Shown: positions 7,404 to 16,943, counted from the stretch's first letter. The stretch: 32,647 bases of DNA from Bryobacteraceae bacterium (GCA_030041495.1 JASHNT010000121.1:1-32647); one strand, 5' to 3'. Notes: generated by a model not told the origin, from the letters alone. Translations and numbers: made by a program.

Positions 7404-7772
7404 ATGGAGCGTTTGTTGAATGTGCTGGCCACGCTGAGCCTGGCTATGATCGTAACGGTGCTGGCTACCGTGCGCCGCGCGCACATCCGCGTGGAGTATT
7501 CGGTGAGCTGGCTGACCGCGGGCTTGGCGCTGCTGGGATTGTCGCAGTGGCCGGGAGCGCTCACTTGGATCAGAACATCGGTAGGCGCGGCGGAGCCTGC
7601 TTCGGCGCTGCTGATGGCCGCCGGAGGCATCTTCCTGGTCGTGTTGTTCCGCCTGTCGCTGCGCATCTCCGGCCTCAAAGACGCCAACATCGCCCTGACA
7701 CAGCGGATCGCGATCCTCGAATATCGTCTGGAAAGCATCGATGAAAAAGTCAAAACGCCAGCGGCCGGCTGA
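7404..7772 (+). CDS. DUF2304 membrane protein
   Basis: 122 residues. Hydrophobic helices lie at about 5-22, 34-49 and 67-86, followed by a C-terminal coiled-coil-like segment with a leucine/isoleucine heptad feel (LKDANIALTQRIAILEYRL). This architecture and its place three bases after a DPM1-like synthase fit DUF2304, which often accompanies polyprenyl-phosphate glycosyltransferases and may anchor or stabilise them. Its last 32 bases overlap the start of the next gene in another frame. Confidence 0.8.
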   Translation: MERLLNVLATLSLAMIVTVLATVRRAHIRVEYSVSWLTAGLALLGLSQWPGALTWIRTSVGAAEPASALLMAAGGIFLVVLFRLSLRISGLKDANIALTQRIAILEYRLESIDEKVKTPAAG

Positions 7773-9486
7773 AGCCGTCGCGGTCAAGGATGGCCCTCCC
7801 TCGCGTGCCAGCACGAAGAAGAAGTTGGTGTGGTGGCCGTGGGCGGCCGTGCTCGCCGCGCTGGTGCTGGCCTTCGTCATTTACGGGCCGGCGTTGAGCG
7901 GACCCTTCGTTCTCGACGACCTTTATTTTCCTTTCGGCAACAAGCAGCTTGAGGGGCTCTCGCTTCTTCGATGGATAAAGGATTTGCGGCCGGTGCTGAT
8001 GTTCAGCTTCTGGCTGAATCATTACTTCAGCGGCGATTCGGTCGAAGCCTATCACGAAACCAACGTCTTTCTGCACGTGATTGTGGCCGCGTTGGCGGCG
8101 CTGATCGCCATGCGATTGCTGGAATGGGCCGGCCCGGCTGGCGGCAAAAAGACAAGGCCGACGCTGGGAATTTTCGCGGGCGCTCTGTTTCTGGTGCATC
8201 CATTGCAAACCGAATCGGTGGCGTACGTAGCGAGCCGCTCGGAGGTGCTGAGCGTGCTGTTCTATTACGCGGCGTACTGCGTGTTCCTGTACCGGCGCAC
8301 GGATTCAATCACCTGGGCACGGGCTCTGGCAGTGCTCGCGCTGTTCGGGGCGGCTTTGGGGAGCAAACAGCACACGCTGACGCTGCCGCTGTTGATGTTG
8401 CTGACGGATTTGTTCTGGACCCAGGGTAGCGTGCGCGCGAATCGCGTGCTGTACCTGATGCTGGGGGGAGTGGGCACGGCGGGCGCGATATTCATCTATC
8501 GCACCCTTACGTCATCGAACACAGCCGGGTTCTACGTGGCCGGCTTGACGCCGCTCACATATTTCTTCACGCAATGCCGCGTGGTCTGGAGCTACATCCG
8601 TTTATTCGTCCTCCCCCTGGATCAAAATGCCGACCCGGACGTCGCCATTTCACAAAACGTCATGGACCATGGAGCGATTTTCGGCTTGATCGCGCTGGCC
8701 GCATTAGTCGGCGTGGCGTGGTTCTTCCGCAAGCGCTGGCCCCTGGCGAGCTTCGGCATTTTCACATTCCTACTGTTAATCGCACCGACATCCTCCTTCA
8801 TTCCGATCCAGGACGTGCTGCAGGAGCGCCGCGTGTATCTCCCGTTCATCGGCCTGGCGCTGGTGTGCCTGGAGATTCTCCGGCGTTTTGAGTGGAAGCA
8901 GCGCGCGACCATTGAAGCCGCGGTGCTGCTGGTTCTGGCGGCGGCGACCTATCAGCGCAGCGCCGTGTGGGGCAGTCCCATAGCGCTGTGGCAGGATACT
9001 GTAGCCAAGTCGCCCAACAAGATGCGCCCGCGCTTCCAGCTCGCGGAGGCTTACTACGACCAGCAGAACTTCGCCGAGGCCGTGAAGAACTACGAAATCG
9101 CGAGCAACCTTGCACCGCCGGACTACCGCCTGCTGGTGAACTACGGGCTGGCGCTGGATCAAGCCGGCAATCATAACGAGGCTCTCAAGAAGCTTAGGCA
9201 GGCTTCGGAGCTGGAAGTCGATCCCGAGGTCTGGACTTTGATCGCGCAGGTGTACGGAGAACAACACAACACCACGGAGGCGATGAAGGCGCTCGAGCAA
9301 GCGGAAGAGATCAATCCCAGATTCGAGATGACCTACGCAGTTCGCGGCAACGTCTATGAAAGCGTGGGCGATCTGAAGGACGCGGAAAGCGAGTATCAGC
9401 ACGCGCTGCGCATCGACCCGTACAATGACGCCGTGCGCGAGGCCGTCCAGCGAGTACAGCGCGAGGAAGCCCAGGCGGCGAGATAA
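7741..9486 (+). CDS. TMTC-like membrane glycosyltransferase (GT-C) with TPR repeats
   Basis: 581 residues. After a basic cytoplasmic tail, a first membrane helix (about 31-50) leads to an outside loop with Phe-Val-Leu-Asp-Asp (56-60), the acidic pair that GT-C and protein O-mannosyltransferases use for catalysis. Further conserved pieces are Arg-Pro-Val-Leu...Asn-His-Tyr, His-Glu-Thr-Asn-Val-Phe-Leu-His and HPLQTESVAYVASRSEVLS. About ten hydrophobic segments run to about residue 410; the last 150 residues form about four tetratricopeptide repeats that would lie outside the membrane. The layout is that of TMTC O-mannosyltransferases and bacterial relatives: it would take sugar from a polyprenyl phosphate and attach it to protein or glycan. 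It abuts the next gene by one base (TAATG). Confidence 0.75.
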   Translation: MKKSKRQRPAEAVAVKDGPPSRASTKKKLVWWPWAAVLAALVLAFVIYGPALSGPFVLDDLYFPFGNKQLEGLSLLRWIKDLRPVLMFSFWLNHYFSGDSVEAYHETNVFLHVIVAALAALIAMRLLEWAGPAGGKKTRPTLGIFAGALFLVHPLQTESVAYVASRSEVLSVLFYYAAYCVFLYRRTDSITWARALAVLALFGAALGSKQHTLTLPLLMLLTDLFWTQGSVRANRVLYLMLGGVGTAGAIFIYRTLTSSNTAGFYVAGLTPLTYFFTQCRVVWSYIRLFVLPLDQNADPDVAISQNVMDHGAIFGLIALAALVGVAWFFRKRWPLASFGIFTFLLLIAPTSSFIPIQDVLQERRVYLPFIGLALVCLEILRRFEWKQRATIEAAVLLVLAAATYQRSAVWGSPIALWQDTVAKSPNKMRPRFQLAEAYYDQQNFAEAVKNYEIASNLAPPDYRLLVNYGLALDQAGNHNEALKKLRQASELEVDPEVWTLIAQVYGEQHNTTEAMKALEQAEEINPRFEMTYAVRGNVYESVGDLKDAESEYQHALRIDPYNDAVREAVQRVQREEAQAAR

Positions 9487-10568
9487 TGGCGCGGATCGGC
9501 GTCAATGCTCTGTACCTGATTCCTGGCGGCGTCGGCGGCACGGAGATTTACCTGCGTGAACTGCTGGCCGCTCTGGCCACCATCGATACGGTCAACGACT
9601 ATTACGTCTTCACGAACCTGGAAACCGGACAGGACCTGACGCCGCGGCAAGCGAACTTCCACTGGAAACAGCAGGCCGTGCACGCCGAGAAAAGGCCCCA
9701 CCGCACTCTCTGGGAGCAAACCGTGCTCCCGCTGGAAGCCGGCCGCTATCGCCTGGATGTGATGTTCAACCCGGGATTCACTGCGCCACTGCTCGCTCCG
9801 TGCCCCTCGGTTACCACGTTTCACGACTTGCAACACAAGCGCTACCCGGAATACTTCCGCTGGTTCGACCTGCCGTTCTGGAAGTTTCTGCTGTGGGCCG
9901 CGGCGCACCGCTCCAAGCGATTGATCGCCGTGTCTGAGGCGACTCGCGCGGACATCCTGCATTTTTATAAGCGGCGGCCGCAGCGAGTCGTCGTCATCCC
10001 ACATGGCGTGAATCCCGAATTCTTCACGCTGGACCGGTCGAAGACAGAACTGTACCTGCTATGTGTTTCGACGCTGCATGTGCATAAGAACCTGGAGCGG
10101 TTGGTGCGCGCCTACGCGAGCAAGCCTCGAGCGGAGAAGCTGGTTCTGGCTGGCTTGCGCGGCTTCCGCACGCCGGAGATCGAGGCGCTGATCGCCGAAC
10201 TGGGCCTCGGCGAGCGCGTGACGATTCCCGGCTGGCTGCCTCGCGCGGACCTGATGCAGTTGTACGCGCGAGCGTACGCGTTCGTTTACCCTTCGACGTT
10301 CGAAGGATTCGGCATGCCGATTCTGGAAGCGATGGCCGCCGGGATTCCGGTGGCCTGTTCCGGCATCCCCCCGCTGCGTGAGGTGGCGGGCGAAGCCGCT
10401 CTTTTCTTCGATCCTCTGGACGAAGGCGCGATCGCCGCGGCGCTGGATCGCATCACGGCGGATGCCGAGTTGCGGAAGACGCTGGCCGCGGCCGGGCCGG
10501 AGCGCGCGCGTCCGTTCACTTGGCAGAAGACGGCGGAGAAAACTCTGGCCGCGATCACCGCGCGCTAA
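9486..10568 (+). CDS. GT4 family glycosyltransferase
   Basis: 360 residues of GT-B fold. The N-terminal domain opens MARIGVNALYLIPGGVGGTE, with the glycine-rich acceptor loop of the family. The C-terminal domain has ETFEGFG-like FEGFGMPILEA with the Glu-x7-Glu pair (E273 and E281) that binds the nucleotide-sugar donor. The IPGWLPRADLMQLYARA block is also typical. It adds a sugar, often mannose, in the cytoplasm. Its ATG shares one base with the previous stop, and its end overlaps the convergent DUF486 gene by four bases, so it closes the run. Confidence 0.9.
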   Translation: MARIGVNALYLIPGGVGGTEIYLRELLAALATIDTVNDYYVFTNLETGQDLTPRQANFHWKQQAVHAEKRPHRTLWEQTVLPLEAGRYRLDVMFNPGFTAPLLAPCPSVTTFHDLQHKRYPEYFRWFDLPFWKFLLWAAAHRSKRLIAVSEATRADILHFYKRRPQRVVVIPHGVNPEFFTLDRSKTELYLLCVSTLHVHKNLERLVRAYASKPRAEKLVLAGLRGFRTPEIEALIAELGLGERVTIPGWLPRADLMQLYARAYAFVYPSTFEGFGMPILEAMAAGIPVACSGIPPLREVAGEAALFFDPLDEGAIAAALDRITADAELRKTLAAAGPERARPFTWQKTAEKTLAAITAR

Positions 10569-10906
10569 AGTCTTCCCCAGAATGCGAACACCACCGCGCC
10601 TATGATGAACAGGAACGAAACAGCATAGTTCCATCGCACCGGCTCGCCCAGATAGAAGTAGGCGAAAACGGAGAAGACGATGAGCGTGATGCATTCCTGG
10701 ATGATCTTCAACTGGTAGCCGGTGAACTCGCCGTAGCCGATGCGGTTGGCCGGCACCTGGAAACAGTACTCGCCCAGCGCAATCGACCAGCTCAACAGGA
10801 TGACTTCGACAAGAGGCGCGGACCGGTGCTTCAAATGTCCGTACCAGGCGAAGGTCATGAACGTATTCGAGATGAAAAGCAGGCCGATGGTCAGCATTGC
10901 GGCCAT
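10565..10906 (-). CDS. DUF486 small membrane transporter (DMT superfamily)
   Basis: 113 residues with four hydrophobic segments. The ISNTFMTFAWYGHLK opening and the ALGEYCFQVPANRIGYG motif are the DUF486 hallmark; the family is a short member of the drug/metabolite transporter group with unknown substrate. The ATG at 10906 is chosen because family members begin a few residues before the first helix; the frame extends upstream to 10978 with a poorly conserved, charged stretch. Another ATG at 10897 is possible. It is convergent with the glycosyltransferase gene. Confidence 0.85.
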   Translation of the reverse strand: MAAMLTIGLLFISNTFMTFAWYGHLKHRSAPLVEVILLSWSIALGEYCFQVPANRIGYGEFTGYQLKIIQECITLIVFSVFAYFYLGEPVRWNYAVSFLFIIGAVVFAFWGRL

Positions 10907-11017
10907 CGTAACATCCCGTGCGCGTTGAGCATCCGGCCTATTAAGCCGGATTGTTACGCTTGTCGGCGGGAAAAGCATAGGATCATGCGTTTAAGCATGC
11001 CGCTCCACCGCGGCGCC

Positions 11018-11776
11018 TCAGTTATCAACCGGCGTCTTCTCGATGTGGTCGATCACCAGAATCTCAGCCTGCACCTTTTTCTTGACCAGCCCAAGCCCGA
11101 GTTGCTCCCGCAGCGCGTTTTCGACGCTGAGGCCCGGATCGTCGTCTGTGGTGACGCTCGGGCCGGGCGGGCCGTCTGAATAACGGAGCACGAAATCGAA
11201 ACCGCCGGAAAGTCCTGTGGCGTCCGCGACGGGGCGATTAAGTCTGTCCGAGGCAAAAGCGGCGAGCCTCGCCATGGATTGATTAACCCCGTTAAACTGC
11301 GCGCGCACACGAACCGGCGGGCCTGTGACCGGACGCAGCCAGGAGGGCTCTGCCGGCACGCGCGCACCCTCGGTCGACGGCTTCAGGTTTTCGCTCTTCT
11401 TGACCAGCACCATGTCGTAGCCCTCCAGTTCCTTCTTTTCGAAGTGAACGGCGAGCTTGAAACGCGCGGCTAACAGATGCCGGAGCATCGCGCGGAACTG
11501 CTCCGCTGCGGAGTCCGGCGGCAGGGTTGCCTGGACATTGAAGCGAGCCCTTACTGTCCAGTCGGGAGCGGAGAACTGGAAGGGCCGGATGTTGTACGCC
11601 ATCATCACCAGCCAGGCGACAGGAAAGTTTTCGCAGGCCAGCCGGCCGGTATCCTGAGTGCCGGGGCCTCCGATGCAACGCGTGGGCGTTTCGGAGGGCG
11701 GACGGATGGAGGCTGCTTCGAACTCCTGCGCTCGCGCGCAAACAGCGGCGACGCACAGGAGAGCGATGCGGGTCAC
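11018..11776 (-). CDS. TIGR03435 family exported protein
   Basis: 252 residues from a GTG start that overlaps the ankyrin gene stop (GTGA). A signal peptide (ALLCVAAVCARAQ) is followed by Phe-Glu-Ala-Ala-Ser-Ile-Arg-Pro, the family's fixed opening. The later blocks fit too: LVMMAYNI, RARFNVQA(T)LPP, MLRHLLAARFKLAVH, ELEGYDMVL, and the end 'LREQLGLGLVKKKVQAEILVIDHIEKP'. The family is expanded in Solibacter-type Acidobacteriota and has no known function. It is the last gene of the minus-strand run, suggesting co-expression with the ankyrin and DUF1552/DUF1592 proteins. Confidence 0.9.
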   Translation of the reverse strand: MTRIALLCVAAVCARAQEFEAASIRPPSETPTRCIGGPGTQDTGRLACENFPVAWLVMMAYNIRPFQFSAPDWTVRARFNVQATLPPDSAAEQFRAMLRHLLAARFKLAVHFEKKELEGYDMVLVKKSENLKPSTEGARVPAEPSWLRPVTGPPVRVRAQFNGVNQSMARLAAFASDRLNRPVADATGLSGGFDFVLRYSDGPPGPSVTTDDDPGLSVENALREQLGLGLVKKKVQAEILVIDHIEKTPVDN

Positions 11777-13302
11777 TTGGCAATCGACTGGCCCGGTCCG
11801 CCTTTACCCGCCGGAGCCCCGAGCTTTATCAAGAACGCCGCGGTATCCTCGTGCACGTCGATACGCTGGCCGCCACGGCTGTTTCCGCCGGCTCGGCCCA
11901 TGGCGGAATCGACCACAGTCATGCCCTTAGCGTCGGTGGCGTTGATATCCGCGCCGCGATCGAGCAGGAATTTGCACACGTCGTTCCAGCCCCAGAACGC
12001 CGCGCCATGCAGAGGGGTCTGCATCGATCGGCCGCCCTTGGCGTTGATCTCGCCGCCGGCCTTCAGCAACAGGTCGAGGGAGGCGATGGAGCGCTGCTGC
12101 ACGTCCGGAGTATTGAACCAGCCGCGCGTATCCGCATCAACCGAACCCAGGCCCGCCGCGGCCATGGTCGGCGTGATGCCCTGAGCGTTAGGAAGGTTCA
12201 CCAGCGCGCCGTGCTTCAGCAGTAGAGCGATGGCCGGGGCATCCATCCCTTTCGCCGCGCGCAGCAAGGGTGACGTACCGGTGTTGATCATGCTGTCCAG
12301 GCCGCGGTCATTGCCGACGTTACGATAGGGAGGCAGGAACTTGATCTGAATGTTCGGATCGGCCCCGGCGTCGAGAATCTGCTCCAGCACTTGGAGTGGC
12401 GTTGTCTCATCCGTCGAGGGCGCGTCCGCGCGGCCGCCGTGCGGCAAGGTGTTGTAGTCGACGGCCAGCCAGACCGGCGTGCGGCCCCACCAATCCCACT
12501 TATTCACCATCGCGCCGGATTTGACCAGATACGAGGCGGTATCGAAATGCGCGTTCCACAGGGCGACCAGAAGAGGCGTCACGCCTTCCGGATCGGCCGT
12601 GTTGAGGTTCGCGCCGCCTTCTTTCAAAGCCTTGACGCACTCGATGCAGCCTTCGCGCGCGGCGAAGATCAATGGCGTCAGGCCGCCGTAGGAGCGGTAT
12701 CCGGCGCGCGGCTCGGAGCTGACTTGCGTGACGTAATCGTCCTCCTTGGAGCGCGCGTTGACGTCGGCCCCGCGCGCGATCAATTCCTTCACCATCGCGC
12801 CCTGGCTCTGCGCGGCAGCCCACATCAGCGCGGTCTGGTCCTTCTGTGACTCCTTGGCATTGACGTTTGCGCCATGGTCGAGCAGCAATCTCGCCGCAGC
12901 GACGTTGGTCGTGCGGGCCAGCAGCATCAACGCGGTTTGACCGTCCTGGCCGGGCGAATCCGGATCGGCGCCGGCGTCGAGCAGCTTCGCGATGATCTCG
13001 GCGTCGCCGTTGTAAGCGGCCTCGGACATCGCGGATGCGCCGAAAGCGTTTTTCCCGTTCGGCTTCGCGCCCGCGGCGAGCAGCCGGGCGACCAGGTCGG
13101 CATCGCCATTGTGCGCAGCCCACAGCAGCGCGGTCGAGCCATCCCTCGCCGTCGCGTTCACGTCCGCCTTTTGCTCGATCATCTTGAGCGCGATGGCCCG
13201 GTTGCCTTCCTTGACCACTTCGGCAAGCGTCGGCGCCGTGACCAGATCCGCGGCGTAAGCGAACGCCGCGCCAGTTGCGAGCAAGGCGATTAAATTGCGC
13301 AT
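11773..13302 (-). CDS. Exported ankyrin-repeat protein
   Basis: 509 residues. A signal peptide (MRNLIALLATGAAFAYA) directs it out of the cytoplasm. From about residue 25 it is built of some eleven ankyrin repeats with the TALxxAAxxGxxxxVxxLLxxGAxxN pattern; looser spacers occur near 190-210 and 285-330. Ankyrin stacks bind other proteins, so a scaffold, inhibitor or protective role in the periplasm is likely. Its start lies three bases after the DUF1552 stop, with an AGAGGT ribosome site inside that gene's end, and its stop overlaps the TIGR03435 start. This tight packing suggests that it partners with the DUF1552/DUF1592 pair. Confidence 0.9.
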   Translation of the reverse strand: MRNLIALLATGAAFAYAADLVTAPTLAEVVKEGNRAIALKMIEQKADVNATARDGSTALLWAAHNGDADLVARLLAAGAKPNGKNAFGASAMSEAAYNGDAEIIAKLLDAGADPDSPGQDGQTALMLLARTTNVAAARLLLDHGANVNAKESQKDQTALMWAAAQSQGAMVKELIARGADVNARSKEDDYVTQVSSEPRAGYRSYGGLTPLIFAAREGCIECVKALKEGGANLNTADPEGVTPLLVALWNAHFDTASYLVKSGAMVNKWDWWGRTPVWLAVDYNTLPHGGRADAPSTDETTPLQVLEQILDAGADPNIQIKFLPPYRNVGNDRGLDSMINTGTSPLLRAAKGMDAPAIALLLKHGALVNLPNAQGITPTMAAAGLGSVDADTRGWFNTPDVQQRSIASLDLLLKAGGEINAKGGRSMQTPLHGAAFWGWNDVCKFLLDRGADINATDAKGMTVVDSAMGRAGGNSRGGQRIDVHEDTAAFLIKLGAPAGKGGPGQSIAK

Positions 13303-13305
13303 GGG

Positions 13306-14619
13306 TTAGACCTCTTTGAACGTCCCGGTGGAGTCGCCGATCTTGTCCATCGGCACTCCCGCGCGGTCGAGCACCGTCAGCAGCATGTTCGCCAGCGGAG
13401 TGCGCTCCGGATAGGTCAGGTGTTGGTCGCCCTTGACCTTCTTCCAACCTCCGACCAGCGCGGTCGGCAACGGGTAATGATCGTGCGCATTGGAGTTGCT
13501 CATGTTGCTGCCGTACATGATCAACGAATGATCCAGCATGGTGCCGTCGCCATCCGGCATCTTATCGAGCTTCTCCAGGAACTTCGCCAGGATGCCTGTG
13601 TGATATGTCTGGATCTTCACCAGCTTGTCCATCTTGGCCTGCTCATTATTGTGGTGACTGAGCGGGTGGAACGCGTCCGGCACGCCAATCTGGTTATAGG
13701 TGAGCCCGCTGACCTCGGCAGCCATCATCATCGAAAAGATTCGCGTCATGTTGGCCTGGTACGCCAGCGCGATCAGGTCGAACATCAGGTTGATGTGGGC
13801 TTCGAACTGCGGAGGCGTGCCCGCGGGAGCTTCCGGAATGTTGACGTGCGAAAGATCGTGCGCTTCCATTTTCTGCACGCGGCGCTCGATTTCGCGCACC
13901 GTGTCCAGGTAGTCGCTGAGCATGGCCTTGTCCTGCGGGCCCAGGCTGCGCTGTAAGTCCGACGCCTCTTCGGAAACCAGGTCGAGCACGCTTGAATACT
14001 GTTTGCCGAGCCGCTTGCGCTCCTCCGCCGTATCGCCTTGGCCGAACAGCCGCTGGAACAGCTTGCGAGGCTCGGTTTCCATCGGCAAAGGAGTGTTGGG
14101 AGTGCGGAAGGAGATGGTGCCGGAGTAGCTGCAACCGAAGTCGCGGTCGCAGGTGCCTCCTCCTCCGCGGCCTTCCACGGCGACTTCGAGCGACGGAAGC
14201 GGGGTATCCTGCCCGATGTGCGCTGCCGCGATCTGGTCGATGGTCGGCCCGCCCCAAGGATCCTGCGTGGCGCGAGGCCTCACGCAGCTCAGCCACGTGC
14301 CGGGCGCCAGCGCGTGCACCGGCCCCGTGGCCCATTTGTTTTCGAGATTGCTGACCACCGTGAGGTGCTTCTGAAACGCCTCCAGAGGCTTCAAAATCGG
14401 CGAGACCTGGAAGCTCTCGCCAGTGTTGCCGGGGGTCCACTGCTTCATGATCGCCCCGTGCGGGAAGTAGATGAAGCCGAGATGCGGCGCAGGATTGGCG
14501 GCAGTCTGGGCCAGCGCGGTGCGCGCCGGAATCATGGCGTCCAGCAGCGGCAGAGCCACGGCCGCGCCGGCCCCCTTCAGGAACGTCCTTCGTGGAAGAT
14601 TTTTTTTGGTGAGGAACAT
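13306..14619 (-). CDS. DUF1552 protein, Tat-exported
   Basis: 437 residues. The N-terminus has a twin-arginine signal (RRTFLKG at 10-16, then a hydrophobic run and an Ala-Leu-Ala-Gln site), so it is exported folded. The body shows the DUF1552 pattern: HLGFIYFPHGAIMKQWTP, Leu-Glu-Asn-Lys, GGGGTCDRDFGCSYSGTISF, and SLIMYGSNMSNSNAHDHYPLPTALVGG. The end part resembles DUF1501/sulphatase-like folds with His-Asp-His metal ligands. Function is not established. It follows the DUF1592-type gene, as is common for this pair in Acidobacteriota and Planctomycetota. A strong AGGAGAG site precedes the start. Confidence 0.9.
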   Translation of the reverse strand: MFLTKKNLPRRTFLKGAGAAVALPLLDAMIPARTALAQTAANPAPHLGFIYFPHGAIMKQWTPGNTGESFQVSPILKPLEAFQKHLTVVSNLENKWATGPVHALAPGTWLSCVRPRATQDPWGGPTIDQIAAAHIGQDTPLPSLEVAVEGRGGGGTCDRDFGCSYSGTISFRTPNTPLPMETEPRKLFQRLFGQGDTAEERKRLGKQYSSVLDLVSEEASDLQRSLGPQDKAMLSDYLDTVREIERRVQKMEAHDLSHVNIPEAPAGTPPQFEAHINLMFDLIALAYQANMTRIFSMMMAAEVSGLTYNQIGVPDAFHPLSHHNNEQAKMDKLVKIQTYHTGILAKFLEKLDKMPDGDGTMLDHSLIMYGSNMSNSNAHDHYPLPTALVGGWKKVKGDQHLTYPERTPLANMLLTVLDRAGVPMDKIGDSTGTFKEV

Positions 14620-14629
14620 GGGGACTCTC

Positions 14630-16924
14630 CTATTGGGCTTTAGCCTCTTGCGCCGTGGGCTGCAAAGGCTGCGGTAAAGGAACGATGCTCTGCTGGAACG
14701 GGGCGCTGGTGGCGATCCCCGTCACGATCGAGGAAAACTTGTAATTGCCGGGCGCGGCGTCGCGGATGATCTTACGAATGGTCGGCATGTCGTAGGGCTC
14801 CAGAGTGCGGCCCAGCGCGTAGATCATCATCTTCTCAGTCATGGTTTGGACGAACTGCTCCGGCCGCTTCATCAGCGCCGCGCGCAGGTCGTCCGGGCCG
14901 GAGACGGGCGTCCCGTCAATCAGCTTGCCGGACGCATCGATGCGCGTTCCCGCAAATTTGTCTTTCTCGCGCCACGCGCCGATGGTGTCGAAATTCTCTA
15001 AAGCGAAGCCGAGCGGGTCCATGATCCCATGGCAGGAGTTACAGGCCGGGTTGGCGCGATGCTGCTCCAGGATTTCGCGCACGGTGTGGGCTTGCTCGCC
15101 TTCTTTGTTCTCTTTGAACGGCGGAACGTTCGGCGGAGGAGGAGCGGGCGGAGTGCCGGCGATGCTCTCTAAGATAAATGCCCCGCGCAGGACGGGAGAG
15201 GTTCGGTTGGGATACGCCGTCACCATCAAAATTGCGCCCTTGCCCAGTATCCCGTAGCGCTTCGAATCCGGCAAAGTGACGCGGCGAAATTCATCGCCAA
15301 ATACGTTCGGGATTCCGTAATGCCGGGCGAGCCGCTCATTCGCGTAGGTGTAATTCGAGGTGAGCAGCTCCAGCACGCTGCGATCTTCATGGAAGATGCT
15401 GCCGACCCACAGATCCATCTCACGCTTGAAGTCCGTGCGAAGCTCCGCGTTGTAGTTGGGGTAAACGACGGGGTCGGGATCAAGCTTGTCCACTTCGCGC
15501 ACGCGCAGCCATTCAAAGGCGAAGTTGGTAACCAGTGCCTCCGCCTTCGGATCGGCCAGCATTCGGCGGACTTGCTGAGCGAAGATTTTCGGGTCGTGCA
15601 GTTTGCCTTGCTCTGCAAGCGCGAGCAATTCGTCATCCGGAATCGTGCTCCACAAGAAGAAGGAAAGGCGCGAGGCCAGAGCGAGGTCGCTTAGCGGATA
15701 AATCGAACCGGGCTGAAGATTCGCCGGCGGAGGCTCGGCGCGATACAGGAATTTCGGGCTGGCCAGGATCGCGATCAAGCCGCTTTGAATCCCCGACTCA
15801 AAGTTGCCGCTCTGACGGGCTTCCTTGAAGAACGCAAGCGGCGGATCGAGATCTTTTTCGGTCACCGGTCTGCGGAAAGCTTCGTGCGCGATGGTCGCGA
15901 GAATTTTCGTTGCGCAAGGAATCTCCTCGGATTCCGAGGCAGGACGGCAGACGAAGACGCGCCGGCGATTGGGGGTTTCCACCGGAAGCCCAGTCGGGTT
16001 GTACGGCCCGGCCACTTGCAATCCCGCTCCCCCGCGTCCTCCGCGCCCGCCGCCGACTCCGTACGCCGGTCCGGCCTGGCCAGGAATGAAGGATTCGAGC
16101 AAGGCGTCGGATTCGACGAAGCTCCCCTCCGGCGTGACCAGCGCGACTTGGTGCAATCCGGCCTTAATGGGAACGCGGACGTTTGCGCCGATCCTCGCGC
16201 CATCCAGCAACAGAGTGGCTCCCGCCGTGACACCGTTGAATTCGTATTCGCCGGTGTAAGGGAACAGATGCTCCACCACGGTACCGCCGCGCGCGCCTAA
16301 CGGAACGTCCGGCGACGGCGCAGAACCTTGCCCAGTGCTTGGTCCGGCGCGGAGGCTCACTTTGGCCGCAGTGGGGAGTTCCGGCTGCCCGACGGCTTCG
16401 ATGCTGACTGCTCGCGCCGCAGTGATGTATTGATCCAGGAACGAAGGCGAAACCTTGAGCACTCCGGCGATATTGTCGAAGCCGTTGCTGATATCGTCGG
16501 TGGGCAGCAGCGCCGCGGGATCGACGTCGATCGCGAACAGGTCGTGGATGGCGTTGGCGTACTCGGCCCGGTTGAGCCGGTGCAAGGGCACGGAGCCGGG
16601 ATTCGGATGCGCCGCCGCGGCCTGATCGAGCGAGGTTTCCAGATAGGCCACGAACGCGTTGACCGAAGCTCGATCCGGCCGCTTCATTCCGGGCGGAGGC
16701 ATCATGCCGCCTTCCAGTTTCCGCACCGCCTTTTCCCACACGGCGATGTCTTTTTCCGGGTGCGCCACGTCCATTGTGTCGAACATCAGGCCAGCGGTCT
16801 TAGCGCGCTGGTTGTGGCAGGTGACGCAGTAGGTGTCGAGGAGGGCGCGGTTCGGGTTTGCGGAGGGCGCAGCCTGCTGCGCGTTGAGCGCGGGCAACAG
16901 GATCGCGAGCATAAGGTAACGCAT
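14630..16924 (-). CDS. DUF1592-type multidomain cytochrome (DUF1587/1595/1592/1588/1585)
   Basis: 764 residues. A signal peptide is followed by an N-terminal cytochrome domain with CVTCH (33-37). Then come DUF1587 (about 113-178, VPLHRLNRAEYANAIHDLF), a beta-rich insert, DUF1595 (about 335-395), DUF1592 (about 405-535, LSFFLWSTIPDDELL), DUF1588 (about 550-650, with a second CNSCHG haem motif) and DUF1585 (about 665-740). This order is standard for the large secreted proteins of Planctomycetota and Acidobacteriota; they are thought to act in periplasmic redox or polymer breakdown, but no reaction is proved. A start at 16924 has AGGAGA ten bases upstream; the frame runs open to 16978 without a signal-like sequence. 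Confidence 0.9.
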   Translation of the reverse strand: MRYLMLAILLPALNAQQAAPSANPNRALLDTYCVTCHNQRAKTAGLMFDTMDVAHPEKDIAVWEKAVRKLEGGMMPPPGMKRPDRASVNAFVAYLETSLDQAAAAHPNPGSVPLHRLNRAEYANAIHDLFAIDVDPAALLPTDDISNGFDNIAGVLKVSPSFLDQYITAARAVSIEAVGQPELPTAAKVSLRAGPSTGQGSAPSPDVPLGARGGTVVEHLFPYTGEYEFNGVTAGATLLLDGARIGANVRVPIKAGLHQVALVTPEGSFVESDALLESFIPGQAGPAYGVGGGRGGRGGAGLQVAGPYNPTGLPVETPNRRRVFVCRPASESEEIPCATKILATIAHEAFRRPVTEKDLDPPLAFFKEARQSGNFESGIQSGLIAILASPKFLYRAEPPPANLQPGSIYPLSDLALASRLSFFLWSTIPDDELLALAEQGKLHDPKIFAQQVRRMLADPKAEALVTNFAFEWLRVREVDKLDPDPVVYPNYNAELRTDFKREMDLWVGSIFHEDRSVLELLTSNYTYANERLARHYGIPNVFGDEFRRVTLPDSKRYGILGKGAILMVTAYPNRTSPVLRGAFILESIAGTPPAPPPPNVPPFKENKEGEQAHTVREILEQHRANPACNSCHGIMDPLGFALENFDTIGAWREKDKFAGTRIDASGKLIDGTPVSGPDDLRAALMKRPEQFVQTMTEKMMIYALGRTLEPYDMPTIRKIIRDAAPGNYKFSSIVTGIATSAPFQQSIVPLPQPLQPTAQEAKAQ

Positions 16925-16943
16925 TTCGAACGATTCTCCTGGT

